The notes below the pieces were generated by a model that saw only the letters and a list, made by a program, of their open reading frames with translations, had not been told where the DNA came from and ran no database searches. From Desulfosudis oleivorans (GTDB taxonomy: Bacteria > Desulfobacterota > Desulfobacteria > Desulfobacterales > SURF-7): DNA of 46,015 bases. Positions within the stretch are counted from its first letter, which is position 1; each line of letters begins with the position of its first letter. Positions 26,507 to 36,629 of the stretch are shown here, one piece after another. Both the position numbers and the translations under genes were made by a program. The stretch spans positions 1-46,015 of the forward strand of contig DYJC01000029.1 in the NCBI GenBank assembly GCA_020723305.1. The letters run 5' to 3'.

Positions 26507-27943
26507 ATGAAACAGTTCTGTGCCCATCACCCGACAAAAGCTGCGCACTTCCAGTGCCCCAAATGCATGATATTATTTTGTAAAGACTGCGTTACCAAAA
26601 GAGAAAAAGGTGGTATCTATAAAGGAGAGGTACTTTACCTTTGTCCCAAGTGCATGATCCAATCCCAATGGATCGGGGCTTCCAATCTGATCGAACCATT
26701 CTGGACCCGGCTGCCCAAATTTTTTACATACCCCCTGTCTCTCAGACCCCTTTCTTTGATCATCGGAGTGTCTGTGGCGGGAATGATTTTTTCAGCCCCC
26801 GGGTTCATTACCATGATCATTCAAATTGCTATCTGGGGGATGTTGTTAAAATACTCATATGCAGCGTTAAAGGCCACGGCAAAAGGAGATCTGGTACCGC
26901 CGAAGCTCGACCGTCAAACTCTTTCGGAAGATTTTTTTCTGGTTTTTAAACAGATCTGGATTTTTGCCGCGATTTTTTTTGGATTTATTTTTGTTCAACA
27001 ATCCGCTGGGTCATTCTTCTCGATCATCTATATGGTTGTTGCGGTTTTATCCATTCCGGCAATGATCATCATATTCGTTACAACGGAAAGCCTGATGAAC
27101 GCCATTAATCCAATGCTGTTCATCCCCCTTGCACTCCGGATCGGGTGGGGATATCTGCTGATGTACTTTTTTTTAATATTACTTTTATCTGCGCCTGCTG
27201 CGCTTGCACAATTTGCGGGCCTTGTTTTTCCTCCGGAACTGACTTCTTTTCTTGTGAATGTGGGGTCCAATTACTATACGGTCATCTCTTATCATTTGAT
27301 GGGGTATGTAATTCTTCAGTATCATCGGGAGATCGGGTATCAAATCGAGTTTCAGGATTTCCGGGAAAAAGAGGATCAGAAAGAAGAAAAAAGCAAAGGG
27401 GAGGATTCCGAGATCGTAAATCAGATAAATTTCATGCTGAAGGAAGGAAAGCATGATGAAGCACTTGCCCTGATTCAGGAAGAGGAAAGACAGCATGGGA
27501 TAAAAGACCCGATGCTTTCCGAGTATTATTTCAAACTTCTGTTGATGAAAAATCAGGTTGGCAATTTGCTGGCACACGGGAAACGGCACCTCGGAATCCT
27601 CGTACAGAATCAGGAGAAAAAAAAGGCCTGTGAGACTTTTCTTCAATGCGTGGAAAAGGATTCCAATTTTCTGCCGGATTCAGCTATTTTGTTCAAGGTC
27701 GGCGGATGGTTGAATGAATCCGGAAAGCCCAAAGAAGCAATAGGGGTTTACAACCGGCTGATAAAATCATTCCCGGATGAACCGATAGTGCCGAAAACGC
27801 TTTTTCAGGCAGCCAAGATATACAATGATCGGCTGATGAATCCGGAAAAGGCTGAAAAAATACTGACCGCAACCATGAAAAAATATCCGGGCCATGAATT
27901 TATTCCCCATATCCGGAATTATTTATCCCAGATGAAGACCTGA
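26507..27943 (+). CDS. B-box-type zinc finger, multi-membrane-segment and TPR protein
   Basis: This 478-residue protein has an unusual three-part layout. Residues 1-50 carry a B-box-like zinc finger (CAHHP..AHFQCPKC, CKDC, then LCPKC). Residues about 75-275 contain six or so hydrophobic segments resembling a DUF4013-like integral membrane region. An acidic/lysine-rich linker with EKEDQKEEKSK leads into a C-terminal TPR-like region (about 300-475) with repeats such as EAIGVYNRLIKSFPDEP and KAEKILTATMKKYPGH. It is probably an inner-membrane scaffold with cytoplasmic zinc and TPR domains. Its partners are unknown; the hybrid kinase gene follows 77 bases later on the same strand. Confidence 0.8.
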   Translation: MKQFCAHHPTKAAHFQCPKCMILFCKDCVTKREKGGIYKGEVLYLCPKCMIQSQWIGASNLIEPFWTRLPKFFTYPLSLRPLSLIIGVSVAGMIFSAPGFITMIIQIAIWGMLLKYSYAALKATAKGDLVPPKLDRQTLSEDFFLVFKQIWIFAAIFFGFIFVQQSAGSFFSIIYMVVAVLSIPAMIIIFVTTESLMNAINPMLFIPLALRIGWGYLLMYFFLILLLSAPAALAQFAGLVFPPELTSFLVNVGSNYYTVISYHLMGYVILQYHREIGYQIEFQDFREKEDQKEEKSKGEDSEIVNQINFMLKEGKHDEALALIQEEERQHGIKDPMLSEYYFKLLLMKNQVGNLLAHGKRHLGILVQNQEKKKACETFLQCVEKDSNFLPDSAILFKVGGWLNESGKPKEAIGVYNRLIKSFPDEPIVPKTLFQAAKIYNDRLMNPEKAEKILTATMKKYPGHEFIPHIRNYLSQMKT

Positions 27944-28020
27944 ACCCAGACCGGGAAGTTGGGATTTCCATTTTCCGGTCACAATATCGTTTGTGTGAAC
28001 CATACACGAGGAAACGAAAA

Positions 28021-31005
28021 TTGAAAAAAATAAAGACCAAAGTGATTTTAATTCTATTTTGTGTTTTTATCGGATATGCCACAATTGATTACGGTATCCA
28101 GAAGATGATACTGCTGCCTAGTTTTTTGGAGCTGGAACAGGATCTCACCATCAAGAACACCAGACGTGTTATCCAGGCAATCGACAGGGAGATATATCAC
28201 CTGGATGCCTTTTGTCATGACTGGGCAGCCTGGGATGAGTCCTATCGATATGCAGCATCCTGGTCAGAGGATTATATCAAGAATAATCTACCGGAATCCA
28301 CTTTATACAGCAACAATCTGAACTATATTTGTATTGTAAACAAGGATCGGAAGGTTCTCTGGAGTCGGGCAGTTGACCTTTCAACAAAAAAATGGGTTTC
28401 GATCAATGATCTACCGGGAGATCGTTTTCCGGAATCCCACCCTTTGGTCTCTTATGAGCTTGATGGGAAACCGCTTTCTGAAGTATCAGTCAAGGGGATT
28501 TTCATGACCCACAGTGGTCCCATGTTGATCTCCTCCCGTCCGATTTTAAACAACGACAATGAAGGGCCTATTCATGGAAGCATAATCATGGGCCGGTTCT
28601 TCAATGAAGACGTTATTCAAAAAATCAAAGAACAGACACGCACTGATTTCAGAATTTATTCAACCTCGCCGGGGTTGTTTCCATCTTCGTTACAACATAT
28701 TCCATTGAAAATAACAGAGACATCCCCCTATTTCATTCAGGAAAGAGGAAGTTCGGTTTTGCAGGCCTATACAACCTTAACAGATATCCAGAGGAGGTTG
28801 TCTTTACTGGTAGAGGTAAACAATACAAGGGAAATTTCTGAAAAAGGTATGAGTACAATACGCTATGCTTTTTTGTTAAAAATTGGATTCAGCATAATTC
28901 TGGTTGTGATCCTGTTAATTTTACAGCAAACCGTATTCAAACGGGTTGACAATTTTATCAATTATATCCAGACCATTCAACAAACCGGGGATCTTTCAAA
29001 AAGAATTGAGGTTACGCACAAGGATGAAATCGGTATCCTTACCAGAGAGTTTAATTCCCTGCTTGAACAATTGTATAAAAAAACGGTTAAAAGTAAAGAA
29101 TTTGAAGAAGAGCTGCAAAACAGTGAGCAGAAGTTACGAACCATTATCGAAAATGCTCCGGGAATTATTTTCATCGTGGATTTAAAAGGAGAGGTTATTC
29201 TTTTTGAAGGAAGGGGGATTACGGTTTTTGGGGTTCAGCCGTCTCAGGTGACCGGGCAATCGATTTTTAAATTGTTTCATGATTATCCGAAAATAATTCA
29301 TGATATCCGAAAAGCATTGACTGGAGAGACTTTTATCACAGAGAGTCAGATCAGAAATCTTATTTTTGAAACAACATTCATACCGTATAAAAACAGCAAT
29401 GGTGAATTGATCGGGACCATCGGGATTTCAACCGACAATACTGAGAAAAAACGTTCCTTGGAAGTGCTACGTGAAAATGAAGCGCAGTTTCGGTCGATCG
29501 TGGAAAACTCCCATGACGGTATTATTCTGATCGGGGCGGATTATAAATTTTTATATGTAAATGATGAATTCTGCCGAATTACCAGTCGATCTCATGACGA
29601 ATTGATAGGAGAAGATTTTCGGGTTGTGCTGGATGATGAGAGTGTGGATCTGGTTGCTGATCGATACAGAAGAAGGCAACAGGGAGAATCTGTTCCGGCA
29701 AAATATGAGTTTAATATTCTGAGAAAAACCGGGGAAAAAAGACGTGTTGAGTTCAGCGGCAATGTCATCCGGGATTCCCATGGCAAGATCAAAACCATAG
29801 GACAATTGTTGGATATTACCAGAAACAGGGAGGTGGAAGAGGAGAAGAGCAGACTGAAGACCAAATTGCAACAGGCCCAAAAAATGGAGGCCATTGGTAC
29901 ATTGGCAGGCGGTATTGCACATGATTTCAATAATATATTGTCTGCAATACTGGGATATTCTCAACTGGCATTACTGAATTCCCAGGGAAATGACAAGGTT
30001 CAAAAATATATCCAGCAACTCACGGCATCCAGTGAGCGGGCAAAAAGTCTTGTTCAGCAGATCCTTGCATTCAGCCGTCAGACAAAGGCTGAAAAAATAC
30101 CCGTTGATATTGGTTCGATTTTTAAGGAAGTGCTGAAATTAATCAGACCCATAATTCCGTCTACGATTGAGATCACCCACAATGTGGTTTCAAACCTTGG
30201 TGCTGTCCTGGCGGATCAGACTCAGATTCATCAAGTTCTTATGAATTTATGTGTCAATGCTTCTCAAGCCATGGAAGCAGAGGGAGGGAAGTTGAGTGTT
30301 GAGCTTTCGCAAGTGGATCTGACAGCTGATGACGTGATCAATTATAATGACATTGAACCGGGAAAATACCTCGGACTGACAGTACAAGACACAGGAGTCG
30401 GAATGGATGAAGAAACAATGTCTCATATTTTTGAGCCGTATTTTACAACAAAGAAGGTGACAGAAGGTACAGGTATGGGGCTTGCTTTAGTTCACGGTAT
30501 TGTTACTGATTGTGGCGGCGATATTAAGGTATCCAGTAAGCCGGGTGTCGGAACCACCTTTGTTGTTCTGTTCCCTGTTATTGAAAAGGAGATTCCGGAA
30601 ATGGAAAGCAGTATTTTGGATTTACCAACAGGTAATGAACAGGTGTTGTTTGTAGATGATGAGAAGTTTTTGGTGGATATCGGTATCGAAATGCTGAATG
30701 ATCTGGGCTATAAAGTTGAGGGCAGGACCAGTTCATATGATGCCCTGGAAGCATTTCGAGCCAATCCGAATAAATATGATATTGTCATTACCGATATGAC
30801 AATGCCGGAGATGGCAGGGGATAAGCTTGCCATGGAAATCAAAAAAATTCGTTCCGATATTCCCATCATCATATGCAGCGGCTTCAGTAAAGTGATGACA
30901 CAAGAAAAGGCTCAAAGAATCGGTGTGAAAAGTTTCCTCAATAAACCGATCACCATGGAGGAGATGGCCTATACAATCCGAAAGGAATTGGACGAGAAGA
31001 AATAA
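28021..31005 (+). CDS. CHASE4 hybrid sensor histidine kinase (HAMP, two PAS, HisKA, HATPase, REC)
   Basis: About 994 residues from a TTG start with GAGG nine bases upstream. Two membrane segments flank a periplasmic CHASE4 sensor with the signature HDWAAWDESY. HAMP follows (about 300-350), then two PAS domains (about 365-485 and 490-600). The kinase core has the H-box LAGGIAHDFNNILSAI with phospho-acceptor His near 634, an N-box NLCVNASQAMEA, DTGVGMD and GTGMGLALVHGIV. The C-terminal receiver has FVDDEKF and the acceptor Asp near 925 in IVITDMTMPE. Signal would pass His to Asp within the protein; no separate output regulator is adjacent. A start 30 bases earlier (27991) is in frame but lacks an SD. 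Confidence 0.92.
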   Translation: MKKIKTKVILILFCVFIGYATIDYGIQKMILLPSFLELEQDLTIKNTRRVIQAIDREIYHLDAFCHDWAAWDESYRYAASWSEDYIKNNLPESTLYSNNLNYICIVNKDRKVLWSRAVDLSTKKWVSINDLPGDRFPESHPLVSYELDGKPLSEVSVKGIFMTHSGPMLISSRPILNNDNEGPIHGSIIMGRFFNEDVIQKIKEQTRTDFRIYSTSPGLFPSSLQHIPLKITETSPYFIQERGSSVLQAYTTLTDIQRRLSLLVEVNNTREISEKGMSTIRYAFLLKIGFSIILVVILLILQQTVFKRVDNFINYIQTIQQTGDLSKRIEVTHKDEIGILTREFNSLLEQLYKKTVKSKEFEEELQNSEQKLRTIIENAPGIIFIVDLKGEVILFEGRGITVFGVQPSQVTGQSIFKLFHDYPKIIHDIRKALTGETFITESQIRNLIFETTFIPYKNSNGELIGTIGISTDNTEKKRSLEVLRENEAQFRSIVENSHDGIILIGADYKFLYVNDEFCRITSRSHDELIGEDFRVVLDDESVDLVADRYRRRQQGESVPAKYEFNILRKTGEKRRVEFSGNVIRDSHGKIKTIGQLLDITRNREVEEEKSRLKTKLQQAQKMEAIGTLAGGIAHDFNNILSAILGYSQLALLNSQGNDKVQKYIQQLTASSERAKSLVQQILAFSRQTKAEKIPVDIGSIFKEVLKLIRPIIPSTIEITHNVVSNLGAVLADQTQIHQVLMNLCVNASQAMEAEGGKLSVELSQVDLTADDVINYNDIEPGKYLGLTVQDTGVGMDEETMSHIFEPYFTTKKVTEGTGMGLALVHGIVTDCGGDIKVSSKPGVGTTFVVLFPVIEKEIPEMESSILDLPTGNEQVLFVDDEKFLVDIGIEMLNDLGYKVEGRTSSYDALEAFRANPNKYDIVITDMTMPEMAGDKLAMEIKKIRSDIPIIICSGFSKVMTQEKAQRIGVKSFLNKPITMEEMAYTIRKELDEKK

Positions 31006-31061
31006 GCTGATTCCGTCATATCGGAAGTGATCGGAAATGACGACAAATGGGTTTCTGATTT

Positions 31062-32324
31062 TTACAGGGTTTCAGCGATCGACACGGTCCGGTCACTGAG
31101 CATGTTGACATAACTCCCCAGTTCATTGTCATACCATCCATAAATAACAGCCTGTGTAACCGGAATCCTCACAAAGGTATCTTTTAGGGCTGCGGTGATC
31201 TCCTTACTGAGATCAGGTACCTGCCCCATATCAATGGACACTTCAGCTGTACGGGTATGGGTTTCATGTCCTTCGATAATGGCGGCAGCTCTTGGTATTC
31301 CGATGATATCCACGGAAACATTTTGTTTTTCCGTAAAATGGAGATATTGGTTTGGATCATCTTTTGCTGCCTGACGGTAAATGTTGTTTAAAAACTCCCT
31401 TCGAACAGGAACACCATTCAGTTCTTCCTGAATGTTGATGACCAGGATGATCAGAGAACCGGTACTTGTGGGAATCCTGACCGATTCAGCGATAAATCCG
31501 ATCCCTTCCATTTCCGGGATCACAAGTCTAAGCGCTTTGGCAGCTCCTGTGGTTGTCAGGATAATATTGTTCATGATGCTTCTGCTTTTTCGGAGATCTG
31601 TATTTCCGGTTTTGGGGAGTTTGTCGAGAACCGATTGCGATCCGGTTGCTGCATGAATTGTAGCCATAGAGGCGGATAAAATCCGTTTGGAGCCCAGAAC
31701 ATCAATCAGGGGCTTGATCATATGGGCAAGGCAGTTTGTCGTACAGGAAGCATTTGAAATGATAGTGTGACGCCGCGGATCATAGTCGTTTCCATTAATA
31801 CCCATGACTGTTGTTACGGCATCATCCGGCATGGGAACTCCCTGCCCCTTGATTTTAAAAGGAGCGGAAACAATCACTTTTTTTGCACCTGCTTCCAGGT
31901 GCCCCCGGATTGATCCTTTGGGGGCTTTTGTCGGCTGGGACGGGTCCAGAAATTGTCCCGTAGTGTCCACAACAATCTGCACATCATGGTTTTTCCATCC
32001 AATGTCAGCAGGATTCCGGTTTTCACGCAAAAACCGGACCCGGGTATGGTTGATCATCATGGTGCTGTTTTTTTCATCCAGATCATGGATTACCGGCTCA
32101 GCATTGTAGCCATGAAGGAAACCATGAAGCAGGCCATAGGAAGAGTCTCTTTCTATATAATGGGCGATATCTGCGAGGGATGTTCCGACCCCGCGGCCTA
32201 CGTTCACAACCAGTTCGTTAAAATATCTTCTTCCAACATGCTGCCATAAACTGAGTTTACCGATTCTTCCCAAACCATTGATACCCAGTTTTTTCAAATT
32301 GTTATTGACTGATGAATTTTTCAT
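31062..32324 (-). CDS. Divergent glyceraldehyde-3-phosphate dehydrogenase
   Basis: The 420-residue protein belongs to the phosphorylating GAPDH family but is about 85 residues longer than usual (335). It keeps the Rossmann motif INGLGRIGK, the active-site SNASCTTNCLA (C194) and the partner His in ATIHAATGSQ (H224). Several usually invariant stretches differ: IPTSTGSL where VPTPDGS is common, and WYDNELGSYVNML where WYDNEWGYS is common. It may be a glycolytic/gluconeogenic paralogue with altered cofactor or substrate. It lies 49 bases behind the PPDK-like gene on the same strand with a GGAG SD. I see no second GAPDH in the window for comparison. Confidence 0.9.
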   Translation of the reverse strand: MKNSSVNNNLKKLGINGLGRIGKLSLWQHVGRRYFNELVVNVGRGVGTSLADIAHYIERDSSYGLLHGFLHGYNAEPVIHDLDEKNSTMMINHTRVRFLRENRNPADIGWKNHDVQIVVDTTGQFLDPSQPTKAPKGSIRGHLEAGAKKVIVSAPFKIKGQGVPMPDDAVTTVMGINGNDYDPRRHTIISNASCTTNCLAHMIKPLIDVLGSKRILSASMATIHAATGSQSVLDKLPKTGNTDLRKSRSIMNNIILTTTGAAKALRLVIPEMEGIGFIAESVRIPTSTGSLIILVINIQEELNGVPVRREFLNNIYRQAAKDDPNQYLHFTEKQNVSVDIIGIPRAAAIIEGHETHTRTAEVSIDMGQVPDLSKEITAALKDTFVRIPVTQAVIYGWYDNELGSYVNMLSDRTVSIAETL

Positions 32325-32373
32325 ATCGATCCGCTCCGTCTAAAAAAAAGAGGCAGTCAAATGATCATCCGGG

Positions 32374-35300
32374 TTATTTCTGTTTTACTCGCAGCAATCC
32401 TTTGTAAACAGAGCCTTCCTGGCCATCAATACTGATAAAGTCTCCGGATTGTAAACAAGTGCTGTTAAATAGAGCTGTTTTTCTTTTCTCATCACATATC
32501 AGATTTCCGCAACCCACAACACAGGTTTTTTCCAATCGGTGCGCCACTACTGCTGCGTGGGAGGTCAAGCCCCCTCTTGCTGTCAGGAGGCCATCACTTG
32601 CATGAATTTCAAGGATATCATCCGGAACTGTATCACCTCTGATAAGGATTAGCAAACATTTGGGTTCGGTTTTTCGCCATTTTTTGATTTCATCCAGTGT
32701 AAAGACGATCCTCCCGCTCATGGCTCCACCACTGACCCCGATTCCATGCCCTAGAAAAATTTCTTTCGATTGAATCTCTTCCAGATCGAAAATCATTTTT
32801 TTCTTCATTTCCCGCATGGCCATATCCCGGGTTTGAAGTAGGAAAAGATCTTTTCGAGAAGGACCTTCAAAGGTAAATTCCATCTCCTGGGGGCTCCAGC
32901 CCTTATCGTAGATAAGCTGAAAAACATATTCTTTCAATGTATTGTAGATTTCAGGGAAATGGGTTTCCAGGGTGATATCGGTTTCCCGCTGTTCAATGGT
33001 CTGTTGCACCTTTGAAATCGGCAGGGTTTTGACCAGTCCGGAAACCACATCCTCTCCCTGGTTTTCAACCGTAAAGTCACCCCAAAGCCGAAGGGAGTCG
33101 CTAGACATTCTTGGGCTGTGGGTAAACAGTACACCGGTACCTGACATGTCTGAAATATTACCAAAAACCATGGACTGGACAATTGCCGCAGTTCCCCAGT
33201 CATCGGATATCCCCATAATTTTTCGATACGCCTTTGCCTTTTCCTTTTCCCAGGATTCAAAAATACTTTGAATGCAGACCAGAAGTTGCTCAAACGGATC
33301 TTCAATGATCTCAATTCCGGCATCCTGGATTAGCGCCTTATAAGCCAGTGCGACCTTTTTCATCTGTTTGCCGGTAAGCCCGCTTTTATAGGGAGTATCC
33401 ATCTTCAGTTTATAATCGCCGATGATCGCGTCAAAATCATCCCGTTTCAATCCAAAGGCCATGCCATAGCATTGCAGAAATCGCCGATAATTATCCCAGG
33501 CAAACCATGCGTTTCCCGTTTTTTCTGCAATTCCCTTTGTAATATCTTCATTAATGCTGACATTTAACATGGTGTCCATCATGCCGGGCTGTGAAATGGC
33601 TGATCCGCTCCGGACAGACAGGAGCAGGGGATTCTCCGGATTTCCAAATTTCTTGCCTGAGATTATTTCAAGGGCCATTACATGACTCAAAACCTGCTGC
33701 CTGAAATTGTCTCCAGCCGGTCGATAGCTCTCAATCACTTTTTGGCAACGGAAAACCTCGGTTGTGATGATAAAGCCCGGAGGAATCGGCCATCCGTAGC
33801 TTTTCAGTTTCAGAAGGTTCAGCCCTTTATTTCCCAGGTTGATAATACTGTGCGATCCCTTCGGAGGCACATCAATGGATGTCATGGCCCGGTGGGGATC
33901 ATAGTTCAGCAGAAGGAGAAGGTTCTCTTTGGGCAGTCGTTCTGACTGCTGGTACAGAATATTTAAAATACGGCTCAACAGAAGATCCAACTGTGTAAGC
34001 CCCAATTCAAGGGCTATTTTTTCCCGGAAAAAGATTTCAGAAACCCGATGCATGAAATTTTCATCATCATCCATCTGTTCTTTGGGAAGGTATTTGGGGA
34101 GAATTTGATCTTTTGGTAACTGAGAAAGAATCCGGTTCAGATTGCGACTGTGAATATTGTGAAAATGGTCGTTGATAATGTTCCGGACTGCAAGAGCAAA
34201 TCCCTTGAAAATATCCAGATACTGGGTGTAGGAAAAACCTCTTGTCTGGAGGGCATGAGACAGGAAGTCCATCTGACGTTTGAATTCTCCGGTTGATATT
34301 CCATCCAGTTCAAGCGCTTGATCAAAAAGTTTTAACCGGTCGAAAATCTGGAAAAAAGATGCCTTTGTAATCAGCGTAAGGTCAATGTTGTCCACCAGCT
34401 CTTCAAACAGAACATTGAGCAGTGATTCAATCCTGAAAGTAAGTCCCAGTGCATCGAATTTCATCTCGTGATAACTACCGTACATGGACGGGATATCCAC
34501 GGTAATATGTCTTTTTTGATAGATATCCTCACGGATTTCATATTCATGGCTGCTGAGAATCAGGCTCTTTAAAAGTCCGAGATAGTCGAGCAGTTTATTG
34601 ATTCTCAGTTTCAGATCCGGTTCTAGTAATGCATCTTTCAGTTGATGGAGATTGGGCAGGGCTTCTGTGCTTAACTGACTTATGTAATGATCAATCTCAA
34701 TAAAATTCAGGTTGTATTTCTGGTTGGTCAGTTTGTAAAAGGAGATGGCCAACTCAACCCGTTCCTGATCAATGGGTGATACTCCGGAAATGGTTTCAAT
34801 CTGTTTTTTCAATTCCTGTTGATGGATGGCAAGAAAGTCATTTGGTTTTGAGATTCCTTTTTTTTCCAGTTCAGTCATGACCTGGCTGACCCCATCAATA
34901 TAAGGCCCGCTGTTGGTTATATCTTCATAAATAGATGGAGGGATAAATGGTTCAATGAGATCTTTATTTTTGGTTCGCCAGTATATCAGGGTTGCTTCAA
35001 TGAACCCGATGATCCGGTTGCTGCTCTCCACATGACCTTGTTTGCGAAGAAAATGAATCAGGATATCCTTTCGATGGCAAATCTCATCCAGGCGTGTGGA
35101 AATGTCACGAAGCTCACCTTCTGCTCCGATATCATTAAAGAAGGAAGGGAATAACCGGGCAAGCTGTTTGCTCAGATTATAAACCGGCTCAATATCGGAA
35201 TTCAAAAATCGAGTGATATCACGGGGAAAAAGGTCCGTATCTTTGATAAAAACACCACTGATGGAAAGATGGATGATCATGGCAGACAGAAGCCTGACCG

Positions 35301-36588
35301 ACCACTGGGGTTTTCGTTCAATCAGTTTCAACCAGGTCCGGATATTCTGAATATGGTCTGAGTTTACTTTTATCTGCCAATCATTTCCTACTCCCTGGAT
35401 CATGGGTGACTGAAATCCAAGGTCGATGAGAAAATCCGTAAAAAAGTTCACAAAATCATTATCATCTGTTTTGTAGACACCCTCTCCCATGTTCAATACA
35501 CAGTTGAGGGCAGTTGCCGGAAAATCTTCAGCGCGTTTTTTTAAAATGGAAAAAGTTTTCTGGATCAATGTCTGAATTTTTAAGGGCTCTTCACTGGCGA
35601 TTAAAAAAGAAAGGGTGCGGTTAATTTCCCGGAGGGCTTCCTCATGAATCATCAACAGACCGGATGTGTTCATGATATGGAACAGAAAGAACAATTTCCA
35701 GCGTCTTCCCTGGCTGTCTTCTCCTGCTGACTCAAATAGCTGTTGGGGAACTTTCCGGTATGTTTCTACGAATTGACCATATTCTCTCAAACCCATTAAC
35801 CGGATCAGCATTTCAATGGAATCCGGGTGTTCGTCCTGGATAATCTTTTTTAACGTATTTACAAGCTCGTGTAAGCATAAACTGGATATATCCTTAAAAA
35901 TCTCCTGAAGGTTCCGGGGTAATTCCTTTTCTTCAACTTCTTTTCGAAACCAATCCATTGGATCCGCTTCGCTCAGCCAATAGGCATATGTATATTGAAA
36001 GTATTTGACCAGCAGATGATTGATGGATTGGTATCTGTTTGATGCTTTCGGAGTAACGGTAATCAGGTCTTCTGCAAGCCGTTTGATCCGGTAATAACTT
36101 TTAACAAACAGGAAAAAGGAATCATCTTCCAGGTCGTGTATCTGCAAAAAGGATTCATCCAGTATGGGTTTGAATCGTTGGAATTCAGTGCCGGACTCCT
36201 TAATTATTTTCTGGATTAATAGAAGGCAATAGTCCGTAGCATCTATTTTTGTCGCTGGTTTTGATGTAGATTGAATGGCATTTAGAAAAATTTCAATATA
36301 CAGGCGTGCTGCAGCAGGGCCTTCCGGATGTTTCGTCATCAAATGGAAATAGTTGAGGGAATAATTGCGGGCTTCTTTTACGATGAACTGCCAGTTTCGA
36401 TAAGGATGTGACAACTCCTCAAGAAAGGTGTTCAACCCTTCCAGCAATCCATAATACTTGGACATGATGTCTTGAATTAAAAAATATTTGGGGTCTATCT
36501 GCGCTTTAACATGGTAGTCTGCAATATTTGCTTCAAGGGCTTTGGATGGTTTTTTCAACATATTGGCTTTTTCCATTGATTCGGGCAT
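32374..36588 (-). CDS. PPDK-like phosphotransferase: large N-terminal helical region, ATP-grasp and phospho-His domain, no PEP barrel
   Basis: Residues 1 to about 890 are predominantly helical and unlike any family I recognise. From about 905 the sequence follows the nucleotide-binding domain of pyruvate phosphate dikinase: LGNKGLNLLKLKSYGWPIPPG, then SVRSGSAISQPGMMDTMLN (about 996). The mobile phosphohistidine domain ends the protein with GGLTSHAAVVAHRLEK (His about 1344). The PEP/pyruvate TIM barrel normally after it is absent, so a complete PPDK reaction needs another protein. It may phosphorylate a partner instead. The SD AAAGG overlaps the first ATG; ATG 36576 is an alternative. A GAPDH gene follows and a methyltransferase gene precedes. 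Confidence 0.85.
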   Translation of the reverse strand: MPESMEKANMLKKPSKALEANIADYHVKAQIDPKYFLIQDIMSKYYGLLEGLNTFLEELSHPYRNWQFIVKEARNYSLNYFHLMTKHPEGPAAARLYIEIFLNAIQSTSKPATKIDATDYCLLLIQKIIKESGTEFQRFKPILDESFLQIHDLEDDSFFLFVKSYYRIKRLAEDLITVTPKASNRYQSINHLLVKYFQYTYAYWLSEADPMDWFRKEVEEKELPRNLQEIFKDISSLCLHELVNTLKKIIQDEHPDSIEMLIRLMGLREYGQFVETYRKVPQQLFESAGEDSQGRRWKLFFLFHIMNTSGLLMIHEEALREINRTLSFLIASEEPLKIQTLIQKTFSILKKRAEDFPATALNCVLNMGEGVYKTDDNDFVNFFTDFLIDLGFQSPMIQGVGNDWQIKVNSDHIQNIRTWLKLIERKPQWSVRLLSAMIIHLSISGVFIKDTDLFPRDITRFLNSDIEPVYNLSKQLARLFPSFFNDIGAEGELRDISTRLDEICHRKDILIHFLRKQGHVESSNRIIGFIEATLIYWRTKNKDLIEPFIPPSIYEDITNSGPYIDGVSQVMTELEKKGISKPNDFLAIHQQELKKQIETISGVSPIDQERVELAISFYKLTNQKYNLNFIEIDHYISQLSTEALPNLHQLKDALLEPDLKLRINKLLDYLGLLKSLILSSHEYEIREDIYQKRHITVDIPSMYGSYHEMKFDALGLTFRIESLLNVLFEELVDNIDLTLITKASFFQIFDRLKLFDQALELDGISTGEFKRQMDFLSHALQTRGFSYTQYLDIFKGFALAVRNIINDHFHNIHSRNLNRILSQLPKDQILPKYLPKEQMDDDENFMHRVSEIFFREKIALELGLTQLDLLLSRILNILYQQSERLPKENLLLLLNYDPHRAMTSIDVPPKGSHSIINLGNKGLNLLKLKSYGWPIPPGFIITTEVFRCQKVIESYRPAGDNFRQQVLSHVMALEIISGKKFGNPENPLLLSVRSGSAISQPGMMDTMLNVSINEDITKGIAEKTGNAWFAWDNYRRFLQCYGMAFGLKRDDFDAIIGDYKLKMDTPYKSGLTGKQMKKVALAYKALIQDAGIEIIEDPFEQLLVCIQSIFESWEKEKAKAYRKIMGISDDWGTAAIVQSMVFGNISDMSGTGVLFTHSPRMSSDSLRLWGDFTVENQGEDVVSGLVKTLPISKVQQTIEQRETDITLETHFPEIYNTLKEYVFQLIYDKGWSPQEMEFTFEGPSRKDLFLLQTRDMAMREMKKKMIFDLEEIQSKEIFLGHGIGVSGGAMSGRIVFTLDEIKKWRKTEPKCLLILIRGDTVPDDILEIHASDGLLTARGGLTSHAAVVAHRLEKTCVVGCGNLICDEKRKTALFNSTCLQSGDFISIDGQEGSVYKGLLRVKQK

Positions 36589-36629
36589 CCTTTGAAATTG
36601 GCGCTATTGTTAAAAAACTTTTTTCCGGA

